The position numbers were made by a program, and so were the translations under genes. From Rhizobium mesosinicum (GTDB lineage Bacteria > Pseudomonadota > Alphaproteobacteria > Rhizobiales > Rhizobiaceae), in NCBI RefSeq assembly GCF_019511345.1, contig NZ_JAEUAK010000004.1, positions 620,001 through 684,000 on the forward strand: a stretch of DNA of 64,000 nucleotides. Direction: 5' to 3'. Below, piece by piece: positions 50,545 to 60,182 of this stretch. The stretch's first letter is position 1. Each line of letters opens with the position of its first letter. Under the pieces are notes generated by a model. That model had not been told where the DNA came from and searched no databases. It was given only the letters and a program-made list of their open reading frames with translations.

Positions 50545-51231
50545 ATGACCGAGAAGCCCCCCCGAGTGCCGGTCGCAATGCGGCTGAGGAATAATTTTCT
50601 CGCCGGCCTTATCATCTGCGCACCGATCGCGATCACCATCTGGCTGACCTGGACCTTCATCCATTGGTCGGACAGTTGGGTGCGACCCTATATCCCGGCG
50701 CGCTGGAATCCGGAAAGCTACATAAATTTCGCCATTCCCGGCTTCGGTCTGCTGACCGCGGTGATTATCATCACGATCGTTGGCTTCCTCGGCAAAAACC
50801 TCATCGGTCAGAGCATCGTCCGCTTCGGCGAATCTATCGTTCAGCGTATGCCGCTGGTGCGCACCATCTACAGAAGCGTGAAGCAGATATTCGAAACGGT
50901 GCTGAAGGAACAGTCGAATTCCTTCAAGAAGGTCGGCCTCATCGAGTATCCGGGGCCGGGGCTCTGGGCGCTCGTCTTCATCGCTACCGATGTCAAGGGT
51001 GAGGTCGCGTCGAAATTCAATGCGATGGGGCAGGATATGGTAGCCGTTTTCCTGCCGCCGACGCCGGTGCCGACAGCGGGTTTCCTTATCTTCGTGCCCC
51101 GCGAGAAGATCGTCATGCTCGACATGAACCCGGAGGATGCCGCCAAGTTCCTGATATCTGGCGGCCTCGTCGCTCCTGAACATCTGCCGGTCGTCCGCCC
51201 CAAACCAAAAGCAATATCCAAGGTCGACTAA
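50545..51231 (+). CDS. DUF502 family membrane protein
   Basis: 228 residues. Two membrane helices (FLAGLIICAPIAITIWLTW and GLLTAVIIITIVGFLGKN), then the family signature VQRMPLVRTIYRSVKQIFETV and FIATDVKGEV, with a soluble C-terminal beta-rich part. Function unknown across bacteria and plants (COV-like). AGGAAAG precedes ATG. Its stop overlaps the stop of convergent recG. Confidence 0.9.
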   Translation: MTEKPPRVPVAMRLRNNFLAGLIICAPIAITIWLTWTFIHWSDSWVRPYIPARWNPESYINFAIPGFGLLTAVIIITIVGFLGKNLIGQSIVRFGESIVQRMPLVRTIYRSVKQIFETVLKEQSNSFKKVGLIEYPGPGLWALVFIATDVKGEVASKFNAMGQDMVAVFLPPTPVPTAGFLIFVPREKIVMLDMNPEDAAKFLISGGLVAPEHLPVVRPKPKAISKVD

Positions 51232-53333
51232 CCGGCTCTGAGGAACCGGATCGCTTCATCTCGACGGAAGAGGTAGAGCAGGGTGCGAACTGCCTCGCCG
51301 CGCTCGCTCGTCAGTTCCGGATCGCGCTCGATCAGATAGGCCGCGTCCCTGCGAGCGATTTCCAAGAGATCGGCATGCGCCTCGAGGCTTGCGATACGAA
51401 AGCCCGGCGTGCCCGATTGCCGCGTACCCAGAAGTTCACCTTCGCCGCGCAGCTTCAAGTCCTCTTCCGCAATCCGAAAGCCGTCTTCCGTCTCGCGCAT
51501 GATGGAGAGCCGCGCATGCCCCGTCTCGCCGAGCGGTCCCTTGTAGAGTAGGATACAGGTCGAGGCCTCGTCGCCACGTCCGACACGCCCGCGAAGCTGG
51601 TGTAGCTGCGCCAACCCGAAACGCTCCGCATGTTCAATCACCATGATCGTCGCGTCAGGCACGTCGACTCCGACTTCCACGACGGTCGTCGCCACCAGCA
51701 GCCGCAATTCGCCGTTCTTGAAGGCAAGCATCACCGCATCCTTTTCCGGCCCGCTCATCCGTCCGTGAATAAGACCGATGCCGGGGCCGAGCGCCGAGAC
51801 GAGCGTCGCATGTCGCTCCTCCACCGACATCAGATCGACTTCTTCGGATTCTTCGACCAGCGGGCAGATCCAGTAGGCCTTCTTGCCTTCCGAGAGCGCA
51901 CTCTTCAGCCGGCCGACGATCTCACCGGTCCGCTCGGTCGGAATGGTGATGGTGGTGATTGGCTTTCGTCCGGCGGGTTTTTCGGTCAGCTTCGAGACAT
52001 CCATATCGCCGAAGGCTGCCAGCACCAGCGTGCGCGGAATCGGCGTTGCCGTCATGACCAGCATATGCGGGGAGATGCCCTTTGCTGTCAGCCGCAGGCG
52101 CTGGTGTACGCCGAAACGATGCTGCTCGTCGACAACGGCCAGCATCAGGTTCTTGTAGTTGACACTATCTTGGAAGAGAGCGTGCGTGCCGATAATGATT
52201 TGTGCTTCGCCCGACGCAATACGTTCGAGAATATCTTCCCGCTCGCGGCCTTTGGTGCGGCCCGTCAGCACCTCGACGCCAAGGCCCGCGGCATCAGCGA
52301 ATTTTGAGATCGTTGCATGATGCTGGCGGGCAAGAATTTCCGTCGGCGCCATCAGCACCGCCTGTCCGCCACTCTCGATGACGGCGGCCATCGATAGCAG
52401 CGCGACGAGAGTCTTGCCGGAGCCGACATCGCCTTGCAGCAGCCGCAGCATGCGCTCATCGCCGGCCATGTCCTTCAGGACGTCGGCAACAGCCTCCGTC
52501 TGGCTGCGAGTCGGTGAAAAAGGAAGGCTTTGCAATATCTTGCCGCTGACTTTTCCAGTGGGATGTACGGGTTGCCCGGCGACTTTGCGCAGTCGCTGGC
52601 GCACCAGCGCAAGCGACAGCTGGCCGGCCAGAAATTCGTCATAGGCTAGCCTGCGGCGGGCCGGGGTCTGCGGATCTATGTCAGAGGTATCCCGCGGCTC
52701 GTGCAGCATGTGGAAGCTGTCGCGGATCGACGGCAGGCCCTGTTTCTGCGCCAGTGAAAGGTCGATCCATTCCGGCAGCTCCGGCATGCGCGGCAGCGCC
52801 GCCTCAATGATCTTGCGCAGCATCTTCGGTGAAAGCCCCGCCGTCAGCGGATAGATCGGCTCGACCAGCGGCAGGTTCTCGCCCTCGCTCGCCTTGACGA
52901 TATAATCCGGATGGACCATCGAGGCGCGGCCATTGAACCAGTCCACCTTGCCGCTGACAGTTACTTCCTCATCGATCGGCAACTGTTTTTCCAGCCATGC
53001 TGCCTGCCCGCGGAAGAAGACGAGGGTCAGCTCGCCGGTCTCGTCATGCAGGAAGACCCGGTAGGGAACGTTGCGATTGCCGCGCGGCGGTGCCTGATGC
53101 CGGTCCACGCGCGCTGTAATCGTCACAATGGCGCCTTGCGGCGCGCGGGCGATACCCGGCTGGTTGCGCCGGTCGATCAGCGAGGAGGGCGCATGGAACA
53201 GGAGATCGATGACCCGGCAATCTTCGGGCGTCTCGCGTCCGAGCAGCTTGACGAAGAGCTCCGAGATCTTTGGGCCGACGCCAGGAAGGCCCGAAACGGG
53301 GGAAAATAGCGGATCGAGAATGGCGGGGCGCAT
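51228..53333 (-). CDS. recG: ATP-dependent DNA helicase RecG
   Basis: 701 residues from ATG at 53333; upstream in-frame sequence to 53414 is not RecG-like. N-terminal wedge/OB domain (VSGLPGVGPKISELFVKLLG, VTVSGKVDWF), then SF2 helicase motifs: GDVGSGKT, DEQHRFG, TATPIPRTL, and in the C-terminal half QLRGRVGRGDE. It remodels stalled replication forks and Holliday junctions. Convergent with DUF502, divergent from sdhE across 95 nt. Confidence 0.96.
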   Translation of the reverse strand: MRPAILDPLFSPVSGLPGVGPKISELFVKLLGRETPEDCRVIDLLFHAPSSLIDRRNQPGIARAPQGAIVTITARVDRHQAPPRGNRNVPYRVFLHDETGELTLVFFRGQAAWLEKQLPIDEEVTVSGKVDWFNGRASMVHPDYIVKASEGENLPLVEPIYPLTAGLSPKMLRKIIEAALPRMPELPEWIDLSLAQKQGLPSIRDSFHMLHEPRDTSDIDPQTPARRRLAYDEFLAGQLSLALVRQRLRKVAGQPVHPTGKVSGKILQSLPFSPTRSQTEAVADVLKDMAGDERMLRLLQGDVGSGKTLVALLSMAAVIESGGQAVLMAPTEILARQHHATISKFADAAGLGVEVLTGRTKGREREDILERIASGEAQIIIGTHALFQDSVNYKNLMLAVVDEQHRFGVHQRLRLTAKGISPHMLVMTATPIPRTLVLAAFGDMDVSKLTEKPAGRKPITTITIPTERTGEIVGRLKSALSEGKKAYWICPLVEESEEVDLMSVEERHATLVSALGPGIGLIHGRMSGPEKDAVMLAFKNGELRLLVATTVVEVGVDVPDATIMVIEHAERFGLAQLHQLRGRVGRGDEASTCILLYKGPLGETGHARLSIMRETEDGFRIAEEDLKLRGEGELLGTRQSGTPGFRIASLEAHADLLEIARRDAAYLIERDPELTSERGEAVRTLLYLFRRDEAIRFLRAG

Positions 53334-53428
53334 AGGCGCCAAAATGCGATGAACAATAGGGCCTTGGCAAGGCTGACAAGCCGCTTTTGAGAGTCTATAG
53401 AGGCGCATCAACAAAGAAGGTGAATGCC

Positions 53429-53731
53429 ATGACAGGTGTAACGCTCACGAGCGCCGGTCTTGACCCGCGCCGCCGCCGGATTCTTTTCCGCTGCTGGCAT
53501 CGCGGTATCAGAGAGATGGATCTTGTCTTCGGTCAGTTCGCTGAAAACGAACTTCCCACCATGAGCGAAGCCGAGCTCGACGAGTTCGAGACGATCATGG
53601 CCGAGGAGGACAATGATCTCGTGCGCTGGATCATGGGAACCTGGCCGACGCCCGAGCATTTAAAGACACCCATGTTTGCCCGCATCGCCGCCTATAAGCC
53701 CGATTTCGACACGCCCCGGATGCCTGAATGA
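53429..53731 (+). CDS. sdhE: Succinate dehydrogenase assembly factor SdhE
   Basis: 100 residues. Small helical protein that promotes FAD attachment to SdhA. The RGxxE motif is present (WHRGIREMDLVFGQF), with LDEFETIMAEEDNDLVRWIMG downstream. The frame is open upstream to 53387 but ATG 53429 gives the family start. It overlaps mfd by 4 nt (ATGA), a conserved alphaproteobacterial arrangement linking an assembly factor to a repair gene. Confidence 0.92.
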   Translation: MTGVTLTSAGLDPRRRRILFRCWHRGIREMDLVFGQFAENELPTMSEAELDEFETIMAEEDNDLVRWIMGTWPTPEHLKTPMFARIAAYKPDFDTPRMPE

Positions 53732-56700
53732 TCCCTGGTTTTGACGCCAAGAAGCTCGCAGCCGCCGCCGAGCCGCTGACGATCGGCAACGTGCCTGCGG
53801 GCATGGAACCGCTGCTGCTTGCCGAGCTCGCCCGCAACGGCGAACCCGTTGCCTATGTGCTGTCGGACGGTCATCGCATGGCCGACCTGGAGCAGATGCT
53901 GGGCTTCGTCGCTCCCGATATCCCGGTCCTGACACTGCCAGCCTGGGATTGTCTTCCCTATGACCGTGTGTCGCCGAGCGCTGATACCTCGGCACGCCGT
54001 CTGGCTGCACTCTCTGGTTTGATCGCGCACCGTAAGAAGCCGCATGCTGCAATCGTGCTGGTGACAGTCAATGCCATGTTGCAGAAGGTGGCGCCGCAGG
54101 ACATCATCGAAAGCCTGACTTTCTCGGCGCGCCCTGGCAATCAGGTCCGCATGGACGATATTGCCGGCCGGCTGGAGCGCAACGGCTTCGAGCGCGTGGC
54201 AACCGTGCGCGAAGTCGGCGAATATGCCGTGCGCGGCGGCATTCTGGATGTGTTTGTTCCTGGGTCGGAAGAGCCCGTCCGCCTCGATTTCTTCGGTGAT
54301 ACGCTGGAGAGCATCCGCAGCTTCGATCCAGCCAGCCAGCGCACGATCGGCCAAGTCCGCTCCCTCGATCTCAACCCGATGAGCGAGGTGACGCTGACGC
54401 CGGATACGATCAGCCGATTTCGCAAGAACTACCTCTCCACCTTCGGTGCTGCCACCCGCGACGATGCGCTCTACCTCGCCGTATCAGAAGGTCGCCGCTA
54501 TCCCGGCATGGAACACTGGCTGCCGCTGTTCTACGAGAAGCTGGATACGGTGTTTGACTACCTCTCCGGCTTCAGCATCGTCACCGATCATACCGTGCGT
54601 GAGGCGGCCGAAGAGCGTTCCAAGCTCGTCTATGACTACTATGATGCGCGCTTGAATTCCGGCCAGCCGGGCAAGGGCCAGATGGCGCAGGGCACGCCCT
54701 ATAAGCCGGTCTCGCCCGGTCAGCTCTATCTCGACAGCAAGACCTTCGCGCGCACGCTCGATGCGATCAGCACTATTAGGGTCTCTCCCTTCAACGAGCA
54801 TGAGGGCGAGGCACGCCACGTCGTTAATCTCGATGCGCGCCAGGGGCCGCGATGGGCGCGCTCCAATGCCGAAGGCGGCGGCGATGCCGAGCGCATCAAC
54901 GTCTTCGACGTGGTCGTCAAGCACATCGCCGATAGACGTGCCGGCGGTGCGAAGATCGTCATCACCGCCTGGACCGAGGGGTCGCTCGAGCGCCTGCTGC
55001 AGGTGCTGAACGAACACGGTCTCGAACGCGTCAAGCCGGTTACCGCGCTGAAGGATGTTTCGGGCCTCGCGAAAGGCGAGGCGGCAGCAGCCGTTCTCAG
55101 CCTCGAATCCGGTTTCGAGACCGGCGATCTTATCATCATCGGCGAGCAGGATATTCTCGGCGACCGTATGGTGCGCCGCTCTCGCCGCAGGAAGCGTGCG
55201 GCAGACTTCATCTCCGAAGTCGCCGGCCTGGACGAAGGATCGATCGTCGTTCACGCCGAACACGGCATCGGCCGTTTCGTTGGCCTTCGCACCATCGAGG
55301 CCGCCGGTGCGCCGCATGCCTGCCTCGAGCTGCAATATGCAGATGATGCCAAGCTCTTCCTGCCGGTCGAAAACATCGATCTCCTGTCACGGTTTGGTGG
55401 TGAGGGCACGGAGGTCCAGCTCGATAAGCTCGGCGGCGGCGCATGGCAGATGCGCAAGGCCAAGCTCAAGCGCCGCCTGCTCGATATGGCCGACGCGCTG
55501 ATTCGCATCGCCGCCGAGCGTCTGACGCGCCAAGCGCCGGTGCTGACGACGCCGGAGGGGCTCTATGACGAATTCGCTGCCCGTTTCCCCTATGACGAAA
55601 CGGAAGATCAGGAGAACGCCATCGAGGCCGTGCGCGGAGATCTCGGTGCCGGCCGGCCGATGGATCGCCTCGTCTGCGGCGACGTCGGCTTCGGCAAGAC
55701 CGAGGTTGCACTGCGCGCTGCCTTCGTTGCGGCCATGAATGGTGTGCAGGTCGCCGTCGTCGTGCCGACGACGCTGCTCTCCCGCCAACATTTCAAGACT
55801 TTCTCCGAGCGCTTCCGCGGTCTGCCGATCCGCATCCAGCAGGCCTCGCGCCTTGTCGGCTCCAAGGACCTGGCGCTGACGAAAAAGGAAGTGGCCGAAG
55901 GCAAGACGGATATCGTCGTCGGCACGCATGCGCTGCTCGGCGCCGGCATCAAGTTCGCCAACCTCGGCCTGCTGATCATTGACGAGGAGCAGCATTTCGG
56001 CGTCAAGCACAAGGAACGGCTGAAGGAGCTGAAGAGCGACGTGCACGTCCTGACGCTCTCGGCAACGCCGATCCCGCGCACGCTACAGCTTGCCATGACC
56101 GGCGTGCGCGAACTCTCGCTCATCACTACGCCGCCGGTCGACCGCATGGCGGTGCGCACGTTCATCTCGCCCTTCGACAGCCTCGTCATCCGCGAAACGC
56201 TGATGCGCGAGCACTATCGCGGCGGCCAGAGCTTCTATGTCTGCCCACGCCTCGCCGATCTGGAAGACGTTCACGCCTTTCTGCGGTCCGATGTGCCGGA
56301 ATTGAAGGTTGCCGTCGCCCACGGCCAGATGCCGGCCAGCGAGCTGGAAGACATCATGAACGCCTTCTACGAAGGCCGCTACGATGTGCTGCTCTCGACG
56401 ACCATCGTCGAATCCGGTCTCGATGTGCCGACGGCCAATACGCTGATCGTCCACCGCGCCGATATGTTCGGCCTCGCGCAGCTCTACCAGTTGCGCGGCC
56501 GTGTCGGACGCTCCAAGGTGCGCGCCTTCGCGCTCTTCACCCTGCCGGTCAACAAGGTGCTGACCGCAACTGCCGAGCGCCGCCTCAAGGTGCTGCAGTC
56601 GCTGGATACGCTCGGCGCCGGATTCCAGCTGGCAAGCCACGACCTTGATATCCGCGGTGCCGGCAACCTGCTCGGCGAGGAACAGTCCGGCCATATCAAG

Positions 56701-57234
56701 GAAGTCGGTTTCGAGCTTTACCAGCAGATGCTGGAAGAGGCGGTCGCCGAGGTAAAGGGTGTCGACGAGATCCAGGATACCGGCTGGTCGCCGCAGATAT
56801 CCGTCGGCACGACCGTGATGATCCCGGAAGGTTACGTGCCCGACCTGCATCTGCGCATGGCGCTCTACCGCCGCCTTGGCGAACTCACGGATCTGAAGGA
56901 GATCGACGGCTTCGGTGCGGAGATGATCGACCGCTTCGGCCCGATGCCGGTAGAGGTCCAGCACCTGCTCAAGATCGTCTACATCAAGTCGCTCTGCCGT
57001 ACTGCCAATGTCGAGAAACTCGATGCCGGCCCCAAGGGTGTCGTCGTGCAGTTTCGCAACAAGGAGTTCCCGAACCCGGCCAATCTCGTCGGTTATATCG
57101 GCAAGCAGGGTGCCATGGCGAAGATCCGCCCCGACCACAGCCTGTTCCTGACCCGCGACTTGCCAACCCCCGAGAAGCGCCTGCAAGGTGCTGCCGTGAT
57201 TATGACGCAGCTTGCCGAGCTCGCGAAAAGCTGA
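53728..57234 (+). CDS. mfd: Transcription-repair coupling factor Mfd
   Basis: 1168 residues. Displaces stalled RNA polymerase and recruits UvrA. Order: UvrB-like N-terminal module (LPAWDCLPYDRVSPS), RNA-polymerase-interacting domain (IVVHAEHGIGRFVGL near 508), helicase with Walker A GDVGFGKTE at 651 and DEEQHFG at 752, TATPIPRTLQ, QLRGRVGRSK, and the C-terminal TRCF domain (PDLHLRMALYRRLGEL). Complete and typical in length. Confidence 0.96.
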   Translation: MIPGFDAKKLAAAAEPLTIGNVPAGMEPLLLAELARNGEPVAYVLSDGHRMADLEQMLGFVAPDIPVLTLPAWDCLPYDRVSPSADTSARRLAALSGLIAHRKKPHAAIVLVTVNAMLQKVAPQDIIESLTFSARPGNQVRMDDIAGRLERNGFERVATVREVGEYAVRGGILDVFVPGSEEPVRLDFFGDTLESIRSFDPASQRTIGQVRSLDLNPMSEVTLTPDTISRFRKNYLSTFGAATRDDALYLAVSEGRRYPGMEHWLPLFYEKLDTVFDYLSGFSIVTDHTVREAAEERSKLVYDYYDARLNSGQPGKGQMAQGTPYKPVSPGQLYLDSKTFARTLDAISTIRVSPFNEHEGEARHVVNLDARQGPRWARSNAEGGGDAERINVFDVVVKHIADRRAGGAKIVITAWTEGSLERLLQVLNEHGLERVKPVTALKDVSGLAKGEAAAAVLSLESGFETGDLIIIGEQDILGDRMVRRSRRRKRAADFISEVAGLDEGSIVVHAEHGIGRFVGLRTIEAAGAPHACLELQYADDAKLFLPVENIDLLSRFGGEGTEVQLDKLGGGAWQMRKAKLKRRLLDMADALIRIAAERLTRQAPVLTTPEGLYDEFAARFPYDETEDQENAIEAVRGDLGAGRPMDRLVCGDVGFGKTEVALRAAFVAAMNGVQVAVVVPTTLLSRQHFKTFSERFRGLPIRIQQASRLVGSKDLALTKKEVAEGKTDIVVGTHALLGAGIKFANLGLLIIDEEQHFGVKHKERLKELKSDVHVLTLSATPIPRTLQLAMTGVRELSLITTPPVDRMAVRTFISPFDSLVIRETLMREHYRGGQSFYVCPRLADLEDVHAFLRSDVPELKVAVAHGQMPASELEDIMNAFYEGRYDVLLSTTIVESGLDVPTANTLIVHRADMFGLAQLYQLRGRVGRSKVRAFALFTLPVNKVLTATAERRLKVLQSLDTLGAGFQLASHDLDIRGAGNLLGEEQSGHIKEVGFELYQQMLEEAVAEVKGVDEIQDTGWSPQISVGTTVMIPEGYVPDLHLRMALYRRLGELTDLKEIDGFGAEMIDRFGPMPVEVQHLLKIVYIKSLCRTANVEKLDAGPKGVVVQFRNKEFPNPANLVGYIGKQGAMAKIRPDHSLFLTRDLPTPEKRLQGAAVIMTQLAELAKS

Positions 57235-57262
57235 GGGCAGTCCAGCAAAAACCGGACTGCCC
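57235..57262. terminator. Stem-loop between convergent mfd and the DsbA-family gene
   Basis: Perfect 9-bp stem GGGCAGTCC (57235-57243) / GGACTGCCC (57254-57262) with a 10-nt A-rich loop, directly after the mfd stop. The tail is only moderately T-rich, so it is probably a bidirectional or processing-type terminator. Confidence 0.6.
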
Positions 57263-57297
57263 CGACTGCGTTTTCAGTTTACCTATGATCACGCGCG

Positions 57298-57969
57298 TCA
57301 ATTCATCCCGGCGCGTGCTTCGGCCTTCGCTGCGGCAATTTCCCTGAGAGCGCCTGCCAGCACATCCGGTGTCTGTGCGCCGCTGACGGCATACTGCTGG
57401 TCGAAGATGAAGAATGGCACGCCGTTGACGCCCATGCGCTGCGCTGCGTCGATTTCCGAGAGAATGACGCTGCTGTCGGCGTCCGAAGCGAGCAGCGCGG
57501 CAATGACGGGACGCTGCAGACCGGCCTTTTCGGCGATATCGAGCAACACGTCGTGATCGCCGACGTTGCGGCCCTCCTCGAAATTAGCCTTGAACAGCGC
57601 CGAGACGACGGCCTCCTGCTTCTGCCGGTCCTCGACACCAGCCCAGTGGATCAGGCGGTGCGCATCGAGCGTGTTCGGCCCTATCTTGATAGCCTCGAAA
57701 TTGAACTTGATGCCGACGTCGCGGCCATAGCCGGTCAACATCTTGTGTGCTTCGGCCACGCGTTCTGCGCCACCGAGTTTCTGCTCCAGCATCTTTTTCT
57801 GGTCGACTCCTTCGGGCGGGTAATCCGGGTTGAGGCGATAGGGACGCCAGTTGATATCGACGCCGATTTCATCCTGCACCTCAGCGATCGCCAATTCCAA
57901 CCGCGCCTTGCCGAGATAGCACCAGGGGCAGACGACATCGGAGACAACGTCGATGGTGATGCGTTCCAT
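57298..57969 (-). CDS. DsbA-family oxidoreductase (FrnE-like)
   Basis: 223 residues, no signal peptide, so cytoplasmic. Thioredoxin fold with the CPWC active site (Cys14, Cys17 in VCPWCYLG), cis-Pro loop NGVPFFIFD and the family motif RPYRLNPDYPPEG. This is the 2-hydroxychromene-2-carboxylate isomerase/FrnE group of DsbA-like proteins. The physiological partner is unknown. The 126-nt space before the next minus-strand gene holds only an imperfect stem. Confidence 0.9.
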   Translation of the reverse strand: MERITIDVVSDVVCPWCYLGKARLELAIAEVQDEIGVDINWRPYRLNPDYPPEGVDQKKMLEQKLGGAERVAEAHKMLTGYGRDVGIKFNFEAIKIGPNTLDAHRLIHWAGVEDRQKQEAVVSALFKANFEEGRNVGDHDVLLDIAEKAGLQRPVIAALLASDADSSVILSEIDAAQRMGVNGVPFFIFDQQYAVSGAQTPDVLAGALREIAAAKAEARAGMN

Positions 57970-58095
57970 TGTAATTCCTTATTCTGCCATCCCTCAATGA
58001 CGGTTGGCTCGATCGCATAGAAGATGTTCTCGACGACCTTTAGAGGAAGGTCGAGATAAGAGAAAGAAAATAGAAGGACGCATCTGATGATGTGA

Positions 58096-59898
58096 TTATT
58101 GCGCGCTCGTATCCCACCATGTCTGCAGCTGATAGCCATAGAGCGGCACCGCATCCGGATGACCGATGCGCTTGTTGCGCGCAACCCACTGCTGATCGAT
58201 GTGGTATAAAGGTAACACATAGTGATTGGAGATCAGCAGCCGATCAAAGGAGCGCACGGAAGCCGTGAAATCCTCGGCCGAACGCGCCCGCAACAGATGG
58301 TCGATCAACGTGTCGAGACCGGGATCATTGGCGCCAGCAAAGCTGTCTGTACCCTCGCGCGTGCGTGCGGCCGACGACCAGCGGCCAAGCTGCTCGTTCC
58401 CGGGCGACAGCGAGGAAGTATAGGCTTTCATGATCATGTCGTAGTCGAAACTGTTCGTCCGGCTCTGATATTGAGAATCGTCGACGGTGCGGATCGATGC
58501 CGCGACGCCGATCGTCTGTAGCGATCGCTGGTAGGCGACGGCGAGTTTTTCCTGATCGGGATTTTGCGTCATGATCTCGAAGGCAAGCTGCTTGCCGCTC
58601 GCATCCGCCATCTTGCCTCCCTGGATCGTATAGCCCCCTTGTTTGAGGAGGTCGACGGCCTGCTTCAGCACCTTGCGGTCGCGTCCCGAGCCGTCTGTCA
58701 CCGGCAGCTTATAGCTGCCGTCGAGGATCGCGGGGTCGATCTGGTCCTTGATCGGCCCGAGCAGCGCCAGCTCACGCGCATCCGCCGGCACGCCAAAGCT
58801 CGATAGATCGGAATTCTGCCAGAAGCTCTGTGTGCGCTTATAGGCGCCGGAATAGAGGTTCTTGTTGGCCCATTCGAAATCGAAGACCAGCGACAGACCT
58901 TCGCGCACCTTGATATCGCTAAAGATCGGCCGCCGCGTATTGAAGACGAAGCCGAGCATGCCGCTCGGCAGTTTCGGCTTGAACACATCCTTCACGACCA
59001 CGCCCGACGTTGCCGCCGGGAAATCATACGCGTTTGCCCAATGCCCCGGATTGCCTTCCAAATAGATATCAACGTCGCCTTTCTTGAAGGCCTCGAAAAG
59101 CGTTGTGTCCTGCAGGAAATACTGCACGGTAAGCCGGTCGTAATTGTCCATGCCGACCTTGGCCGGAATATCCTTGCCCCAATAGTTCGGGTCGCGCTCG
59201 TAGGTGATGCTTTCTCCCGGCTTCAGGCTCTTGATCTTGTAGGGACCGGAGCCGATGGGTGGCGTGAGCGTGCTGCGGTCGAAGCTATCGAGGTCGATCG
59301 CATGCTTCGGCAGGATCGGAAACAGGCCGAAGATCATCGGCGTTTCGCGGTCTGCCTTGTCGTTGAAGGTGAAACGCACGCTGTGATCTCCAACCTTTTC
59401 CATCTTGGAAACGAGATTGAGGCGGCTGGAGAACGGCACACGTCCCTTGTCGCGCAGCAGCTCGAAGGAAAAGATCACATCTTCGGGCGTAACCGGCTGC
59501 CCGTCCGACCACTTGGCTTTTGGATTGAGATTGAACTGAATGAAGGTGCGGTCTTCATCCCATTCCACCGTTTCCGCCAGCAGGCCGTAGAGTGTGAAGG
59601 GCTCGTCACTCGAACGCTGCAGCATGGATTCATAGACGAGGTTACCGAATTGCGGATCCCACATGCCGCGCGCCGTTGTGCGCATGCTTTTCAGGATAAA
59701 GGGATTCAGGCTGTCGAAAGTGCCGACCACGCCATAGGTGATTTTCCCGCCCTTCTTCACATCGGGATTGACGTAAGGGAAGTGCTTGTAGTCGGCAGGC
59801 AGCGCCGGCGTGCCGTGCATGGCAATACTATGCACGGGCTCTGCAACGGCGGCGCCGGCTATAAGCGTGAAAGCGGTGAGGAGGGTGATCCGAAGCAT
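58096..59898 (-). CDS. Extracellular solute-binding protein, family 5 (YejA-like)
   Basis: 600 residues. Sec signal peptide (MLRITLLTAFTLIAGAAVA, cut before EP). SBP_bac_5 fold: KHFPYVNPDVKKGGKITYG, FDSLNPFILK, WSDGQPVTPEDVIFSFELL, YWGKDIPAKVG. The N-terminal part resembles YejA, the microcin C/oligopeptide binder. It is an orphan: no permease or ATPase gene is adjacent in this window. Upstream 284 nt separates it from the divergent IalB-family gene. Confidence 0.92.
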   Translation of the reverse strand: MLRITLLTAFTLIAGAAVAEPVHSIAMHGTPALPADYKHFPYVNPDVKKGGKITYGVVGTFDSLNPFILKSMRTTARGMWDPQFGNLVYESMLQRSSDEPFTLYGLLAETVEWDEDRTFIQFNLNPKAKWSDGQPVTPEDVIFSFELLRDKGRVPFSSRLNLVSKMEKVGDHSVRFTFNDKADRETPMIFGLFPILPKHAIDLDSFDRSTLTPPIGSGPYKIKSLKPGESITYERDPNYWGKDIPAKVGMDNYDRLTVQYFLQDTTLFEAFKKGDVDIYLEGNPGHWANAYDFPAATSGVVVKDVFKPKLPSGMLGFVFNTRRPIFSDIKVREGLSLVFDFEWANKNLYSGAYKRTQSFWQNSDLSSFGVPADARELALLGPIKDQIDPAILDGSYKLPVTDGSGRDRKVLKQAVDLLKQGGYTIQGGKMADASGKQLAFEIMTQNPDQEKLAVAYQRSLQTIGVAASIRTVDDSQYQSRTNSFDYDMIMKAYTSSLSPGNEQLGRWSSAARTREGTDSFAGANDPGLDTLIDHLLRARSAEDFTASVRSFDRLLISNHYVLPLYHIDQQWVARNKRIGHPDAVPLYGYQLQTWWDTSAQ

Positions 59899-60060
59899 TC
59901 TGTAATTCCTCGATGCGTGGCGACGGGCACGATTCGCCGGAAGGGTAGCATGGGAGCACCCAATTCCAACCGCGGCCGCCGCTTTCTTTACCTATGTGCC
60001 AAAATGCCCGCGAAATTGCCAAAGAAATGCTGGATATCTTCAACGCTGCGATGTAACAGG

Positions 60061-60081
60061 TGACCCGAAGTTTTGGGGTCA
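60061..60081. repeat. Inverted repeat upstream of the IalB-family gene
   Basis: TGACCC (60061-60066) / GGGTCA (60076-60081), 9-nt spacer, about 100 nt before the gene, in the region that must hold its promoter and that of the divergent binding protein. Could be an operator; weak evidence. Confidence 0.35.
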
Positions 60082-60182
60082 TGCATTTGCCTTAATTTTT
60101 TAAGAGGTGGAGTGCCGAACGACCCGGTGGTAGGGGCGGCCGAACGTAGCCCCGAAACGGATATCAGGAGACGGAATTCGTT

